The position numbers and the translations under genes are program-made. A DNA stretch of 64,000 nucleotides, from assembly GCF_003259175.1 (NCBI RefSeq), contig NZ_QGOK01000016.1:1-64000 (forward strand), in the 5' to 3' direction. The stretch is from Marinomonas shanghaiensis (GTDB lineage: Bacteria; Pseudomonadota; Gammaproteobacteria; Pseudomonadales; Marinomonadaceae). Shown here piece by piece: positions 1 to 7,948 of the stretch (positions are counted from its first letter, which is position 1; every line of letters begins with the position of its first letter). The notes under the pieces are model-generated. The model saw only the letters and a program-made list of their open reading frames with translations. It made no database searches and was not told the DNA's origin.

Positions 1-26
1 TACTGTGAATATAAGGAATCTCCGTT

Positions 27-605
27 ATGCAGGTTGAAACTTCGCACGTTAAAGATATAAAAATTGAAGAATACAATGACGTTGCTATCCTCTCGATTAG
101 CTACGTTAATTTGGGCGCTACTCGTTATGTATTGGCATTGATTTTTGTTTTATTCTCAGGTGTTGCGTTAGTGAACACTTTTAAAATATACCAAATGTTA
201 AACTTTGATGCGTTGGATTTTGGTTTGTTTCTAGGTGTTATTTCGACTATAACTCTCTTCTTTGTTCTTCTAAAAATGGCGCATAGGTTGTTGACAAAGG
301 TGACGGATTTAACAATCAAGATTACTGATAATGGTTTAACGTACGATAGTGGAATACCTCCGTTATTTATCGGCTTTGGTTCAGGCTATTTTGATTTTTG
401 GAAATCGTTTTTTTTCAAAAGACAACATATCGAATTTGATTTATCAGAAATGAAAGCCATTTATTTAGAAGAAAAGAAATCTCAAATCTGCCTTGTGATG
501 ATGGAAAAGGGTAAAGAAATTGAAATCGCTAAATACATCACAGATCAACAAAAAAAAGATTTGTATCAACTATTAAAAAACACAACCAATGATTTTAGTA
601 AATAG
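27..605 (+). CDS. Hypothetical membrane protein with two TM segments and a PH-like tail
   Basis: This 192-aa protein is not recognised as a named family. Two hydrophobic segments lie near residues 33-52 and 64-82. A basic, beta-rich cytoplasmic-type tail follows (about 90-185), with alternating strands that recall bacterial PH-like domains; that resemblance is a guess. An AAGGA ribosome site at 13-17 precedes the ATG. It is the first of three same-strand small genes that are AT-rich compared with the betBA region. Such runs of small unrelated membrane and lipoprotein genes often flank polymorphic toxin or secretion loci, but nothing visible here proves that. Confidence 0.7.
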   Translation: MQVETSHVKDIKIEEYNDVAILSISYVNLGATRYVLALIFVLFSGVALVNTFKIYQMLNFDALDFGLFLGVISTITLFFVLLKMAHRLLTKVTDLTIKITDNGLTYDSGIPPLFIGFGSGYFDFWKSFFFKRQHIEFDLSEMKAIYLEEKKSQICLVMMEKGKEIEIAKYITDQQKKDLYQLLKNTTNDFSK

Positions 606-649
606 ACTGTTTTTCCGAAGTTTAATTTTGATCATTTATGGAGAATATT

Positions 650-1020
650 ATGTGGCTAGGATATGAAAAACCGCTTCCAGAGTGCCCCCCTATAGCACCA
701 AAAAAGAAAAAAAGCATATTAAGAGAAGAACTAGCCTTATTCTATTAGGCTTATTTTTTTCTTTGATTGTTGGTGTGCCAATGCTGACCCATTGGTATCC
801 CAGTTTTCTTTGGGGGGGGGCAAAATTAATACTACAGGATTACCTTGGTTTATATTGTATTTTTCTCATCATACCTTTTTATTGCGGTTTGGGTTCGACA
901 GGCTCTAGCCTAACTTTTAGGCTTATTCTTAGCCATGATCCGTATTTTGTTAAGCGATGTAAGGAGTTAGATCAGCATTTTATAAGAGTTATACCCTTTT
1001 TAATTTGGCAAGAGTATTGA
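650..1020 (+). CDS. Small membrane protein gene interrupted by a -1 frameshift (programmed or disrupted)
   Basis: An ATG at 650 has a good GGAG ribosome site at 640-643 and encodes a proline- and lysine-rich N-terminus, but that frame stops at 746-748. The -1 frame then stays open to TGA at 1018-1020 and encodes two hydrophobic segments (LILLGLFFSLIVGVPML and YLGLYCIFLIIPFYCGL). The only other start for the long frame, GTG at 682, has no visible ribosome site. The frames join exactly at the heptamer A AAA AAG (700-706), the dnaX-type slippery sequence; a -1 slip there yields a 123-aa product. Programmed frameshifting, a recent indel or a sequencing error are all possible. A run of nine G (812-820) lies further inside. 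Function unknown. Confidence 0.6.
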
Positions 1021-1160
1021 GGTGAAGTATATGGAGATTTAGAATGATTGATTATAAAAAACAGACGAAACTATATAGAGAAAAAAATCAGATTAGACTT
1101 AATGAAGTTGGTGCATATCGTCAATTTCTAACGGTAGGTGGAACAGGAGGATATAATTTT

Positions 1161-1586
1161 ATGAGGTTCTGGCTTGTTTGTATTTGTGTTTTTTTATTAG
1201 CTGGGTGTGTTGCGCCAAATGGGGTAGAGAAGAGTGAGCCGGATGAACCTGTGAGTGAGAAATGGAATCCTCGAATTATTCACAAGGTTATTGCCGTTAC
1301 TAAGACTAAGACACATTCCCAGGGTATTTGCTCTGATGCAATTGGTACCATTAGCTTTTTGTATGAAAACATAGCAGGGCAGCTAGTGGGGACTTTTCAG
1401 CATAAGTATTTAGTGTCAGGAAAAATAAATTCAGCTGGCTTTATTTCTGGAGGCTTTGCTTATTCTGATGTTTCGGTTGTAAATTTTACGGGGCAATTGA
1501 CAGCTGATGGTGAAACTGCGAAAGGCACATGGAAAGACATTTATAACTGTGAAGGTTCTTGGTTTTCTCAAAAAATCAGCTATTAG
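1161..1586 (+). CDS. Putative lipoprotein, function unknown
   Basis: This 141-aa protein begins with a lipoprotein signal peptide (MRFWLVCICVFLLAGC), with lipobox LAGC around Cys16. A mature domain of about 110 residues follows, containing three cysteines and a glycine/beta-rich pattern (GTISFLYENIAGQLVGTF; SGKINSAGFISGGFAYSD). The repeated strand-turn layout resembles small outer-membrane beta-sandwich proteins. The start at 1161 is chosen because AGGAGG lies at 1145-1150 and places the signal peptide at the N-terminus. The frame is open back to an ATG at 1044, which has its own GGAG (1033-1036); that 39-residue extension would bury the signal sequence. It is the last of the three small genes before a terminator. 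Confidence 0.65.
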   Translation: MRFWLVCICVFLLAGCVAPNGVEKSEPDEPVSEKWNPRIIHKVIAVTKTKTHSQGICSDAIGTISFLYENIAGQLVGTFQHKYLVSGKINSAGFISGGFAYSDVSVVNFTGQLTADGETAKGTWKDIYNCEGSWFSQKISY

Positions 1587-1675
1587 AAAAGTGCCTTATT
1601 CTGATATTGATTAAGAGTAATATTCAACATCTCTTTAATGATTGAATGCCATCATTAAGCGAAAATAGAGATACT

Positions 1676-1716
1676 AAAAAACCCCAAGTTGCATTACTCG
1701 CAATTTGGGGCTTTTT
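1676..1716. terminator. Bidirectional rho-independent terminator
   Basis: The arms CCCCAAGTTGC (1682-1692) and GCAATTTGGGG (1700-1710) pair over 11 bp with one G-U wobble around a 7-nt loop. A-rich sequence lies on the left and TTTTT (1712-1716) on the right, so it can end both the small + strand genes and the leftward betBA transcript. Confidence 0.85.
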
Positions 1717-1732
1717 GATTTTTTTAATAGTC

Positions 1733-3415
1733 TTAACGCTGTTTAGTTTCGTATTCAGGGTGAATCCAAACTGGCGCGTCGAGTTTTGGCAGTGGTGCTT
1801 TGCCAAGGATCATGTCGGCGGCTTTTTCGGCCACCATGATAGTGGGTGCGTTTAAGTTGCCGTTGGTGATGGTCGGGAAGATTGACGAATCCACCACGCG
1901 AAGGTTCTCAATACCTCGCACTTGGCATTGCTCGTTAAGTACGGCCATTGGGTCGTTGTCGTCGCCCATCTTACAGGTACAAGATGGATGATACGCACTT
2001 TCCACGTTCTCTTTTACCCATTGGTCGATTTCCGCGTCGCTCTGAATGTGCATCCCTGGTTGGATTTCATCGCCACGGTAATCGTCTAGCGCAGATTGTT
2101 GCAGCACTTCGCGGGTTAGGCGAATCGTGTCGCGCCAGTCTTGCTTGTCTTGTTCGGTGGAAATGTAGTTAAACAAGATGCGAGGTTTGGCTGCTGGATC
2201 AGACGATTCAATCCACAATTTGCCCCGGCTTTCTGGTTTGTTCGGGCCAACGTGTACTTGGAAACCATGGCCTTCTACCGCTGCTCGGCCGTCGTAACGC
2301 ATGGCCGCAGGCAAGAAGTGGTATTGAATGTTTGGCCATTTTAGCCCCGCACGAGAGCGAATAAAACCACAGGATTCAAAGTGGTTGGTCGCGCCGAGCC
2401 CTGTTTTAAACAACATCCAGCGTGTACCGATCAAGCCTTTGCTGATCAAGCCAAGTTTGCTGTTGAGCGTCACAGGCTGTTTGCAGTAGTACTGGAAGTA
2501 GACTTCTAAATGGTCTTGCAAGTTTTCGCCCACACCAGGCAGTTCGTGCAGTACAGGCACCCCTGCTTTTTCCAACACCTCTTTTGGACCGACACCAGAC
2601 AGTTGCAACAACTGTGGTGAACCAACGGAACCTGCCGACAGAATCACTTCTTTACTAGCAGTGGCTTGTTGAGTTTGGCCGTTTTTACTGAACTCAATGC
2701 CAACCGCTTTTTTGCCATCGGCCTTTTCATTTTCAAAGAGGACTTTATGGCTTAGCACGCCCGTTTTTACCGTTAGGTTAGGGCGCGCCATGGCACGACG
2801 TAAATAGGCGTTGGAGGTCGAAGCTCGCACGCCATTTTTTACCGTCATGTGCATTGGGCCAAAGCCTTCTTGACGGTAGCCATTATAGTCGTCGGTTTTG
2901 CCGTAACCGGCTTCCTCGCCTGCATCGATAAAGGCTTGGTAAAGCGGGTTGTAGGTCATGTCGTTGCCGTTGTTGGTCGACAATGGCCCCTCGCCGCCAC
3001 GGTATAAATCCGCACCGCCTTTCCATGTCTCGGCTTTTTTGAAATAGGGCAGGCAAGTTTGGTAGTTCCAGCCTTTGGCGCCGTTTTCTTCCCATTGGTC
3101 GAAATCACAAGCGTGACCACGAACATACACCATGCCGTTAATGGACGATGAACCGCCTAATACTTTGCCTCGTGGACAATGCATTTCACGGCCATCAAGA
3201 CCCGGCTCTTTGTCTGTGTGGAATTGCCACGCGTATTTTGTCGTGTTCATTGGGTAAGACAAGGCGGTTGGCATTTGGATAAAGACGCTCTTATCTGAGC
3301 CGCCCATTTCCAATAGCAGCACCTTGTGTTCGCCGCTTTCTGTCAGTCTATCTGCTAGCACACACCCTGCGGAGCCAGCACCGACGATAATGTAATCGTA
3401 CGTTTCGTTTGCCAT
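1733..3415 (-). CDS. betA: Choline dehydrogenase (GMC flavoprotein)
   Basis: This 560-aa GMC oxidoreductase oxidises choline to betaine aldehyde (and can continue to glycine betaine), feeding electrons to the respiratory chain from the inner membrane. The FAD-binding motif GAGSAG is at residues 12-17. The GMC signature [19 protein letters not shown] is at about 82-100. The catalytic His lies in [10 protein letters not shown] (about 465) and the conserved Asn in [11 protein letters not shown] near the C-terminus. Length matches E. coli BetA. It follows betB on the same strand with a 40-bp gap, so the order is betB-betA. Neither betI nor betT lies in the window. Confidence 0.96.
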   Translation of the reverse strand: MANETYDYIIVGAGSAGCVLADRLTESGEHKVLLLEMGGSDKSVFIQMPTALSYPMNTTKYAWQFHTDKEPGLDGREMHCPRGKVLGGSSSINGMVYVRGHACDFDQWEENGAKGWNYQTCLPYFKKAETWKGGADLYRGGEGPLSTNNGNDMTYNPLYQAFIDAGEEAGYGKTDDYNGYRQEGFGPMHMTVKNGVRASTSNAYLRRAMARPNLTVKTGVLSHKVLFENEKADGKKAVGIEFSKNGQTQQATASKEVILSAGSVGSPQLLQLSGVGPKEVLEKAGVPVLHELPGVGENLQDHLEVYFQYYCKQPVTLNSKLGLISKGLIGTRWMLFKTGLGATNHFESCGFIRSRAGLKWPNIQYHFLPAAMRYDGRAAVEGHGFQVHVGPNKPESRGKLWIESSDPAAKPRILFNYISTEQDKQDWRDTIRLTREVLQQSALDDYRGDEIQPGMHIQSDAEIDQWVKENVESAYHPSCTCKMGDDNDPMAVLNEQCQVRGIENLRVVDSSIFPTITNGNLNAPTIMVAEKAADMILGKAPLPKLDAPVWIHPEYETKQR

Positions 3416-3455
3416 ACTTATCTCGTTGTAATTAGGGTCTAAGTAAGCGTCTCGC

Positions 3456-4913
3456 TTAGTAAGGGCTTTGAATGTCGTTTAGATCGACATAGACGCTCTT
3501 GTTTTGTGTGTAGTGGTATAAGGTTTCGATGCCGTTTTCACGGCCAATACCAGACTCTTTGTAGCCACCTACTGGCATTTCCGCAGGCGAAGCACCCCAT
3601 GCGTTAATCCAACAAATGCCCGCTTGTAGCTGATTGATCACACGGTGAGCGCGGGCGAAATCCTTGGTGAAGACGCCAGCCGCTAAGCCAAGCTTGGTGT
3701 CGTTAGCGCGGGCGATTACTTCGTCTTCATCGGTGAAGCTCAGTACTGACATCACAGGGCCGAAGATTTCATCGCGTACTTGTGGCATGTCATCAGTGCA
3801 ATCGGTGAAGACAGTCGGAGCCACAAACGCGCCTTTGTCTAAGCCCTTTTCCGTGACTTGGTAACCGCCACATAACAAGGTCGCCCCAGCGTCTTTAGCG
3901 GCTTGAATATAGCCTAAGACTTTTTGCATATGGTCTTTGGAAATCAAGGCACCGACTTGCGTGTTCATGTCCATTGGGTCGCCAATGATCATGGCTTCGG
4001 TGCGTGTTTTTAGCTCTTTGGTAAAGGCGTCTAGCATATCAGCGTGAACAAAGACACGAGTACCGTTGGTGCACACTTCGCCTTGGGTGTAGAAGTTCGC
4101 CAACATGGCGGCAGACACGGCCTGATCCACTGGCATATCAGGGAAGATAATCATCGGAGACTTACCGCCCAATTCCATGGTGACTTGTTTCAACGATTGC
4201 GCTGAAGCGGCCATGACTTTTTTGCCTGTGCCTACTTCACCTGTGAAAGAAACCTTTGCAATATCAGGATGTGCGGTGATCATTTGGCCTGTACGACCGT
4301 CGCCCTGAATGACGTTGAAAACCCCATCGGGTAAGCCTGCTTGGGTAAAGATTTCAGCCAGTTTAAGCGCAGTAAGTGGCGTTTCTTCAGACGGTTTGAA
4401 GATCATTGCGTTACCAGCGGCCAAGGCCGGACCGGATTTCCACATAGCGATTTGAATCGGGTAGTTCCACGCGCCGATGCCAGCGCAAATACCCAGTGGC
4501 TCGCGGCGAGTGTAGAAGAAGTTGCCATTGCCAAGGTCTTGGTAATCCCCTTGGATCTTATCCGTTAGGCCTGCGTAATATTCGATAACATCCGCGCCTG
4601 TTTGAATGTCCACGCAAATGGCTTCTTGTAAGGGTTTTCCTGTGTCTAGTACTTCAAGTCGGGCAAGCTCTTCGTTGTTTTCACGCAATAGCTCAGCGGC
4701 TTTTTTAAGAATACGTCCGCGTTCTACAGGGCTCATAGCGGCCCAGACTTTTTGGCCTTGTTTGGCAGATTCAACAGCAGCATCGAGTTCAGCTTGTCCT
4801 GCGTGCTCTACTGTTGCAATCACTTCGCCTGTGGCTGGGTTGATTGTCTCGAAGTGTTCACCGCTGGTGGATGCATGGTAGCGGCCATGAATGTATTGCT
4901 GCTGATGTGCCAT
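3456..4913 (-). CDS. betB: Betaine aldehyde dehydrogenase
   Basis: This 485-aa NAD(P)-dependent aldehyde dehydrogenase converts betaine aldehyde to the osmoprotectant glycine betaine. The cofactor-site Asn is in GAWNYPIQ (about 150), the general base Glu247 in TMELGGKSP and the nucleophile Cys281 in [11 protein letters not shown]. Length and motifs fit BetB. It is the first gene of betBA; a 28-bp perfect palindrome lies 57 bp upstream of its start and is a likely repressor site. Osmotic and choline induction is expected from the family but not shown here. Confidence 0.96.
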   Translation of the reverse strand: MAHQQQYIHGRYHASTSGEHFETINPATGEVIATVEHAGQAELDAAVESAKQGQKVWAAMSPVERGRILKKAAELLRENNEELARLEVLDTGKPLQEAICVDIQTGADVIEYYAGLTDKIQGDYQDLGNGNFFYTRREPLGICAGIGAWNYPIQIAMWKSGPALAAGNAMIFKPSEETPLTALKLAEIFTQAGLPDGVFNVIQGDGRTGQMITAHPDIAKVSFTGEVGTGKKVMAASAQSLKQVTMELGGKSPMIIFPDMPVDQAVSAAMLANFYTQGEVCTNGTRVFVHADMLDAFTKELKTRTEAMIIGDPMDMNTQVGALISKDHMQKVLGYIQAAKDAGATLLCGGYQVTEKGLDKGAFVAPTVFTDCTDDMPQVRDEIFGPVMSVLSFTDEDEVIARANDTKLGLAAGVFTKDFARAHRVINQLQAGICWINAWGASPAEMPVGGYKESGIGRENGIETLYHYTQNKSVYVDLNDIQSPY

Positions 4914-4970
4914 GTTGTGCCTCTTTTTGTCTGTTTCAATGCTCTGTTTAGGATCATTGAAGTATTTGAA

Positions 4971-4998
4971 TTTTTATTAAACGCGCGTTTAATAAAAA
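4971..4998. promoter_or_regulatory. 28-bp perfect palindrome upstream of betBA (putative BetI operator)
   Basis: The half-site TTTTTATTAAACGC is followed directly by its reverse complement, giving 28 bp of perfect dyad symmetry ending 57 bp before the betB start. Known BetI (TetR family) boxes have a core like TTGAACGTTCAA; this one has AT-rich arms and a CGCGCG-containing centre. Position and symmetry support a TetR-type operator; the assignment to BetI is inferred. Confidence 0.6.
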
Positions 4999-5142
4999 CA
5001 ATTGTACATATTTTGACTATAAATTGCAGCTTGAAACCATGAATTCGTGTTTTTAGGGCAAAAAAATGGCGTTTTAGAGCGATAGGAAAGAAAGGTTATG
5101 AGATGCCTCAGAATGAGCAAAATATGCGGTGAACGGTATTAG

Positions 5143-5178
5143 GTCTCGACTCAAATGTTGAGCCGAGACGGGCTTTTT
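5143..5178 (+). terminator. Rho-independent terminator in + orientation with no obvious upstream + gene
   Basis: GTCTCG-A-CTCAA (5143-5154) pairs with TTGAG-C-CGAGAC (5158-5169) over 11 bp with one mismatch and a 3-nt ATG loop. GGGC and TTTTT (5174-5178) follow. The U-run is only on the + strand, while the genes on both sides (betB, CBM48) are on the - strand. It may still help end the CBM48 transcript, or may end an unannotated + strand transcript. The remaining 4914-5207 sequence shows the palindrome and no convincing gene. Confidence 0.6.
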
Positions 5179-5207
5179 AATCGTATTACGAAGGTATAGG
5201 AAGGGGA

Positions 5208-5513
5208 TTACAGGCTAATAACACCATTCGTATCAGGGCTTATTGGACTTGGAACATAGGCATCTGCCATGTCATCGTTGAGCCATTCGGTACCATCTAG
5301 CACATAACGAAATTGGTACGAGGTATCGATCTCCAAACTGATTGTCGATGCAAACACACCAGATTTCTGTTTTTTCATTGGATTGGCTTCGCTGTCCCAG
5401 TTGTTAAAATCACCAACAACAGCGACGCTTTTGGCCTCGCCAATCTTGTCGGCCGGTAGGGCAAATTTCACTTTGCATTCTGGTTTGGTTTTTAAGTAGG
5501 TTTTCTCAATCAT
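5208..5513 (-). CDS. Stand-alone CBM48 / isoamylase early-set domain protein
   Basis: This protein of about 101 aa consists almost wholly of one CBM48 (AMPK-beta / isoamylase N-terminal) glycogen-binding-like domain. The hallmark VAVVGDFNNWD is near residues 30-40, followed by YQFRYVLDGTEWLNDD. No catalytic domain follows. The start at 5513 (MIEKTYLK) is preferred because GGAG lies 8 nt upstream; an ATG four codons earlier (5525) has no ribosome site. A role in binding alpha-glucan or regulating a partner is typical of the fold; the actual partner is unknown and no glycogen gene is nearby. Confidence 0.85.
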   Translation of the reverse strand: MIEKTYLKTKPECKVKFALPADKIGEAKSVAVVGDFNNWDSEANPMKKQKSGVFASTISLEIDTSYQFRYVLDGTEWLNDDMADAYVPSPISPDTNGVISL

Positions 5514-5840
5514 TTCCAGCTCCATGGTCTAGTGATAGACAAAAAAAGTAAGGCTACTGCAAAAGCCTGAGTACAACGAAATGTGCTTTTGAAGCGAGCT
5601 TCTAGTGCAAATAGCAAGCAAAGCTTACGCCATATTTTATAACTAATTAATTTATAATAATAAAAGTCTCAATGAGCGTTTTCTGCTATCTGGTTAAAGC
5701 GTATTCCTAGCTTTAATCGTTCCCCAGTGCGCTATTCTGGGGCTTACGGCACTCATACACAATTGAAACGAAAATTCACAATATAAACGGATTTATGTCC
5801 TATAGTTAAATGACACCAACAAAAATAACGAGGTGTTGTG
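5514..5840. other. Intergenic region with one weak hairpin
   Basis: I see no gene in these 327 bases. A hairpin CCCCAG (5722-5727) / CTGGGG (5737-5742) with a 9-nt loop lacks a clear U-run. The right end should hold the promoter of the 50-aa gene at 5841, but no hexamer pair is convincing. Confidence 0.5.
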
Positions 5841-5993
5841 ATGGACATTCAAATGGTCGTTCTTATTGCGTTAAGTGTGATGCTGGTCATTAAGATTATT
5901 TATCTGGTTGTCTTTAAACGCCCTGAACAAGAGGATGACCATTCCCATGGTCACCATTCTCATTCACGAGGGCATCACCACGATTCACGCTAG
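5841..5993 (+). CDS. His-rich single-pass membrane microprotein (50 aa)
   Basis: A 50-aa frame begins with ATG at 5841 and ends with TAG at 5991-5993; an AACGAGG sequence lies 8-14 nt upstream. Residues 5-25 form one hydrophobic helix (MVVLIALSVMLVIKIIYLVVF), followed by KRPEQEDD and then a tail in which 8 of the last 17 residues are His (HSHGHHSHSRGHHHDSR). Such tails bind Zn, Ni or Cu in other proteins. No characterised family is recognised. The gene stands alone between two leftward genes. Coding status rests on the organised hydrophobic-acidic-His layout and the ribosome site. Confidence 0.65.
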   Translation: MDIQMVVLIALSVMLVIKIIYLVVFKRPEQEDDHSHGHHSHSRGHHHDSR

Positions 5994-6007
5994 GGCATTC
6001 TAGGGTA

Positions 6008-7774
6008 TTAAGCCTGAGTGCCGCTGTTGTGCCCTCGGTAACGTTTATTTTTCGCTTCTTTGACTGTATTAAGGTCTACTAGGACCAAACCGTCTACACA
6101 GTAGCCAAAGTCGGCATCGACGCCAAAGTCTAAGAAGCGAACCCCACCGGGCTCACAAAGTTCACTGTATTGCTTGAACAAGGTTGGTACGCTGGCGCCA
6201 AAGTGACTGAGCTGCTCTTTTAGTAGTCTAAAATCTTCTTCATAGTCCTCACCGCTGAAAATATCGGAAATAATGTCCGCATGTTCGGCGTTGACTTGGT
6301 AAGGCGTAAAAGAGCGTGCCAAGTGCTCTTTATCGGCAAAATACAGTTTATAAAATGAGACAATAAAATCTTTTGCCACTTGCGGATAACTGTTGCTTAG
6401 ACTCACAGGCCCAAACATGTAACGTATTTCAGGGTGTTTATCCAAATAAGCGCCAATGCCGTACCATAAATAATCCAGACTGCGTTTGCCCCAATATTTG
6501 GGTTGAATAAAACTGCGTCCTAATTCAATTCCCTGCTCGAAGTAAGGCTCCATATCGCAAGAGTATTGAAATAACTCGGCACTGTAGATGCGATTTGGTG
6601 TATCGGATTTCATGTAGCTTGCGACTTCACCAATACGGTATGCACCAACGATTTCTAGCTCTTCTTCATCCCATAAAATCAAATGGCGATAATATTGATC
6701 AAACTTATCCAGATCAGAACGCTCTCCTGTGCCTTCACCGACTTTACGAAAGGCAATCTCGCGCAAGCGCCCAATTTCTTTCATCGTCACTGACATAGGG
6801 TCGTAATCAAACAGATAAATTTGTTTGTTGTCCTTGGTACTGCCAAGGTGTTCTGCCAGTTTTAACTCTTGTTTGATCAGTTGTCGGTTTTGCGGGTGCT
6901 CGACGGTTTTTTCTGTTTTTAACAGCGGTTTTCTGCCTTTGGCAATGCGGTACAAATGGCGTTTGACCAGTTTGTTTTTTTCTTTATCGCTTAACGGTAA
7001 TTGTGCCAATTCTTGAATCGGAATAGCTTGGCCTACTTGCATGGGGATTTTGCGATTTCGCTGACGAAACATTTCGTTCGCAAGCTGCAGCGTAGACAAT
7101 GGGCGATACAAAATAGAACTGGTATAAAACAACATGGAGTTACGTCCGCCGATGTGAACGGGCAATAATGGGCTGTTGGTTTTCTGCGCCAATTTAAGGT
7201 AGTTCTGATTCCATTGCTGGTCTTTTACACCGCTTGGTGACATCCGCGACACTTCTCCGGCTGGGAAAATAATCACGGCTTCTTCATTGTGTAAGCAGCT
7301 CATGATGGCTTTAAGTTGCTGGCGTCCGGTTTTGCCACCGAGATTATCGACCGGTAAGACCAGTTTTTTTAAACCATCAAAGCCCATCAACAAATCATTG
7401 GCGACGATTTTTACATCAGGACGGATCTCACCAATTAATCGAAGTAACGCAAGACCATCCAAAGCACCAAGTGGGTGGTTGGCGATAATCATAACGCGGC
7501 CACTGGCAGGAATGTTGCGTCGATCAACTTGGCTCACTTGGTAACTAAAGTTGAAGTGATCCAGTACACGATCAATAAATTCGAAGCCGACACAGCCGTG
7601 GTTTTTTTCCAGGAATTGATTGACTTCACTTTCGTGGAATAAGCGTTTTAACAGGCTTAACGTTGGGCGAGTGATAAGAGGGCTTTTGTCGAAAAACTGA
7701 GGCGATTTACTGGCAATCATTCGCTCAACTTGTATCACAGTCGTACTCCGCTCTAATAAGATTTCAGATGTCAT
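6008..7774 (-). CDS. OlsF-like two-domain acyltransferase (ornithine/aminolipid synthesis)
   Basis: This 588-aa fusion has an N-terminal PlsC-like acyltransferase domain (about 60-290) with IIANHPLGALDG (His100, Asp106) and FPAGEVSR. A C-terminal OlsB/hemolysin-type N-acyltransferase domain follows (about 300-580; ELFQYSCDMEPYFEQGIELGRSF, MFGPVSLSNSYP). The spacing H-x5-D differs from the usual H-x4-D of PlsC. The same domain order is known in OlsF of Serratia and Flavobacterium, which makes ornithine lipid with one polypeptide. Acyl-ACP donors and the inner membrane are expected. The enzyme could instead acylate glycine or another amine. It is monocistronic. Confidence 0.8.
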   Translation of the reverse strand: MTSEILLERSTTVIQVERMIASKSPQFFDKSPLITRPTLSLLKRLFHESEVNQFLEKNHGCVGFEFIDRVLDHFNFSYQVSQVDRRNIPASGRVMIIANHPLGALDGLALLRLIGEIRPDVKIVANDLLMGFDGLKKLVLPVDNLGGKTGRQQLKAIMSCLHNEEAVIIFPAGEVSRMSPSGVKDQQWNQNYLKLAQKTNSPLLPVHIGGRNSMLFYTSSILYRPLSTLQLANEMFRQRNRKIPMQVGQAIPIQELAQLPLSDKEKNKLVKRHLYRIAKGRKPLLKTEKTVEHPQNRQLIKQELKLAEHLGSTKDNKQIYLFDYDPMSVTMKEIGRLREIAFRKVGEGTGERSDLDKFDQYYRHLILWDEEELEIVGAYRIGEVASYMKSDTPNRIYSAELFQYSCDMEPYFEQGIELGRSFIQPKYWGKRSLDYLWYGIGAYLDKHPEIRYMFGPVSLSNSYPQVAKDFIVSFYKLYFADKEHLARSFTPYQVNAEHADIISDIFSGEDYEEDFRLLKEQLSHFGASVPTLFKQYSELCEPGGVRFLDFGVDADFGYCVDGLVLVDLNTVKEAKNKRYRGHNSGTQA

Positions 7775-7858
7775 ACTAAGCAGGGTAGAGTGTCAATGTG
7801 ACAAAGACGTGACGTTTGTGTGGCGAGTATGTGACCAAAAGTTTTCAAGCATGAAGGT

Positions 7859-7886
7859 GAAAAAAAAGCCCACCAATAAGGTGGGC
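7859..7886 (-). terminator. Rho-independent terminator after the iolCDE-mmsA operon
   Basis: GCCCACC (7868-7874) and GGTGGGC (7880-7886) form a perfect 7-bp stem with a 5-nt loop. On the - strand the stem is followed by nine U (A-run at 7859-7867). It lies 63 bp past the mmsA stop codon. Confidence 0.9.
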
Positions 7887-7948
7887 CAAAAGTCGCTGAC
7901 TAGAGAGTTAAACAAAAAACAATCGGCGACTGAGCTCGAGTAAATTCG

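Noticed and set aside
5722..5742. CCCCAG/CTGGGG hairpin as a terminator
   Set aside because: Only 6 bp with a 9-nt loop and no U-run.
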